Assembly (NCBI RefSeq): GCF_900100455.1
Contig: NZ_FNCV01000003.1
Coordinates: 248,001 to 312,000 of the forward strand
Source of the DNA: Roseospirillum parvum
GTDB taxonomy: Bacteria > Pseudomonadota > Alphaproteobacteria > Rhodospirillales > Rhodospirillaceae
DNA: 64,000 nucleotides
Direction of reading: 5' to 3'
Below the pieces are notes generated by a model. The model saw nothing but the letters and a program-made list of their open reading frames with translations, was not told the origin of the DNA and searched no databases. A program made the position numbers and the translations under genes. Positions 62,845-64,000 of this stretch are shown piece after piece. How positions within the stretch are numbered: the first letter of the stretch is position 1; the number at the start of each line of letters is the position of its first letter.

Positions 62845-64000
62845 GACCGGCTCCCCCGCGACAGGTAGGCCAGCACCTCGGCCGCCGGACCGGAGGCGGC
62901 CAGCCTGCCCTGTTCCAGCACGAAGATGGTCCGCGCCGCCTGGAGCAACACCGGGCTGTGGCTGACCACCACCACCGTGCGCTCGGCGGCGAGGCGGCGC
63001 AGGGTCTCGGCCAGCCCCCGTTCGGCGGCGCTGTCCAGGCTCGCCGTCGGCTCGTCGAGGACGATCAGCGGCGGCTCGCCGATCAGCGCCCGGGCCAGGA
63101 CAAGGCGCTGCCGGATGCCGGCCGACAACCGTCCGCCCCCCTCGCCGACCGGCGTGCCGTAGCCCTCCGGCAGGGCGGCGATGGCGTCGTGGACCCCGGC
63201 CAGCCGGGCGGCGGCGACCACCGCCGCGTCATCGACCGCGCCCCGGACGGCACCCAGGGCGATGTTGTCGCGGATGCTGCCGGCCAGCAGCACGCATTCC
63301 TGCGGCGCGTAGCCCACCCAGGCGGCCAGATCGTGGCGGCCGAACTGGCCGATGTCGGCGCCATCCAGCAGCACCCGCCCCTCGGCCGGCCGATAGAGCC
63401 CGATCAGCAGCTTGAGCAGGGTGGTCTTGCCGCAGCCGTTGCGGCCCATGATGGCCGTGATGCCGCCCGGGCGGATGGTCAGGGCCAGGCCGTCCAGCAC
63501 CGGCGGCGCCGGCGGCGCGGCGAAGCGGAAGGTCAGGTTCTCGACCGTCAGATGGCCGGCCGGACGCGGCAACTCGACCGCCCCCCGGGCCGGCTCGGTG
63601 GGCAGGGCGAAGGCCTCGCCCAGACGGGCCGCCGCCTGCCGGGCGGCGATCAGGCCGCGCCAGCCGCCGACCAACTGGTTGAGCGGGGCGAGCAGGCGGC
63701 CGCCCAGCATGTTGGCGGCGATCAGGCTGCCGATGGTCATCTGATGGTCGATGATGGCCAGGGCGCCGACGGTGGTCATGGAAACCGTGGTCACCACCCC
63801 CAGCGCATGGCCGATGTGCACGAAACGATCCTGGCGCTGGCCGCGCCGCACGGCGTGGTCGATGGTTTCGGCCCGCGCCTTCTCCCAGGCCGGGGCCAGG
63901 GCGTGTTCCATGGCCAGCGCCTTGACCGTGGTCCGGCCAAGCAGCCGCTCGGCGAGCAGGGTGTCGCGCGCCTGCGCCCCCGTCCGTTCGGCCCGCGCCA
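62841..64000 (-). CDS. Type I secretion ABC transporter, N-terminus cut by window end
   Basis: The last 386 residues or so; the reading frame is open to the window edge. The end of the membrane domain (GVVTTVSMTTVGALAII, MTIGSLIAANMLGGRLLAP) is followed by an ATPase domain: Walker A GRNGCGKTT, Q-loop GYAPQECVLLAGS, signature LSAGIRQRL, Walker B LIVLDEPTASLD, switch His VVSHSP. The signature differs from the usual LSGGQ (Ala and Ile at the third and fifth positions). PrtD/LapB-like exporter partner of the HlyD protein. Confidence 0.9.
   Translation of the reverse strand, partial: ARAERTGAQARDTLLAERLLGRTTVKALAMEHALAPAWEKARAETIDHAVRRGQRQDRFVHIGHALGVVTTVSMTTVGALAIIDHQMTIGSLIAANMLGGRLLAPLNQLVGGWRGLIAARQAAARLGEAFALPTEPARGAVELPRPAGHLTVENLTFRFAAPPAPPVLDGLALTIRPGGITAIMGRNGCGKTTLLKLLIGLYRPAEGRVLLDGADIGQFGRHDLAAWVGYAPQECVLLAGSIRDNIALGAVRGAVDDAAVVAAARLAGVHDAIAALPEGYGTPVGEGGGRLSAGIRQRLVLARALIGEPPLIVLDEPTASLDSAAERGLAETLRRLAAERTVVVVSHSPVLLQAARTIFVLEQGRLAASGPAAEVLAYLSRGSRS

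Overview
The window is very GC-rich with tightly packed genes and frequent ATGA or one-base overlaps between neighbours. Gene content and order point to an alphaproteobacterium of the Rhodospirillales, resembling Rhodospirillum, Magnetospirillum or Azospirillum. The main support is the run dusB(nifR3)-ntrB-ntrC-ntrY-ntrX-trkA-D-amino-acid aminotransferase-hfq-hflX, together with yceD/rpmF-plsX-fabH-ihfA-merR, a fused ispDF and a cytochrome bc1 assembly chaperone. No species can be named from the sequence alone.

Layout. 1-5346: a forward housekeeping operon (dacC end, tmk, holB, metG, tatD, a PhnP-like hydrolase). 5347-10169: a sulfate ABC transporter (sbp-cysT-cysW-cysA) divergent from an Rrf2 regulator; its looser codon use and its position inside an otherwise housekeeping run suggest an inserted cassette. 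10170-11664: mazG and a probable lipoprotein gene. 11682-25051: a long reverse block with an IMPase-family gene, hflX, hfq, a HAD hydrolase, a D-amino-acid aminotransferase, trkA, ntrXY, ntrBC and dusB, covering nitrogen control, potassium uptake and RNA regulation. 25152-32434: a CcsA-like membrane protein, ispDF, cutA, a MurG-like glycosyltransferase, a SprA-like HExxH protein and a CHASE2 adenylate cyclase. 32435-36544: a large nested palindrome, an M48 protease with a secreted partner, a LuxR solo with two small coupled genes, and tRNA-Pro(GGG). 36708-41655: merR, ihfA, fabH, plsX, rpmF, yceD and the bc1 chaperone. 41828-49500: bamE, the glycolate oxidase genes glcDEF, an orphan methylase, rpmJ, a cyclic-nucleotide-binding protein and two small hydrolases. 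50109-59410: a DEAD-box helicase with a long repetitive tail, a phenyl/indolepyruvate decarboxylase, a ferredoxin, korAB, a ferritin-like protein and glutaryl-CoA dehydrogenase. 59411-64000: a structured repeat locus, motAB, and a type I secretion fusion protein and ATPase cut by the window end.

How the genes connect. NtrBC and NtrYX would sense nitrogen status. The CHASE2 cyclase (30149-32434) could supply the cyclic nucleotide read by the HTH-less binding protein at 47572-48162. Ferredoxin plus KorAB form an oxidoreductase module, with the decarboxylase and glutaryl-CoA dehydrogenase suggesting 2-oxoacid or aromatic metabolism.

The most notable material outside the genes is repeats. Four copies of a bipartite double-hairpin element occur as two inverted pairs in two convergent intergenic regions (32466-32668, around a perfect 62-bp palindrome, and 59513-59748, inside an 18-bp inverted repeat). 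Short tandem duplications, mostly with a 15-bp period, recur in and between many genes. No phage, CRISPR array, transposase, rRNA or obvious defence system is visible, and I found no clear case for a wholly new multi-gene system.
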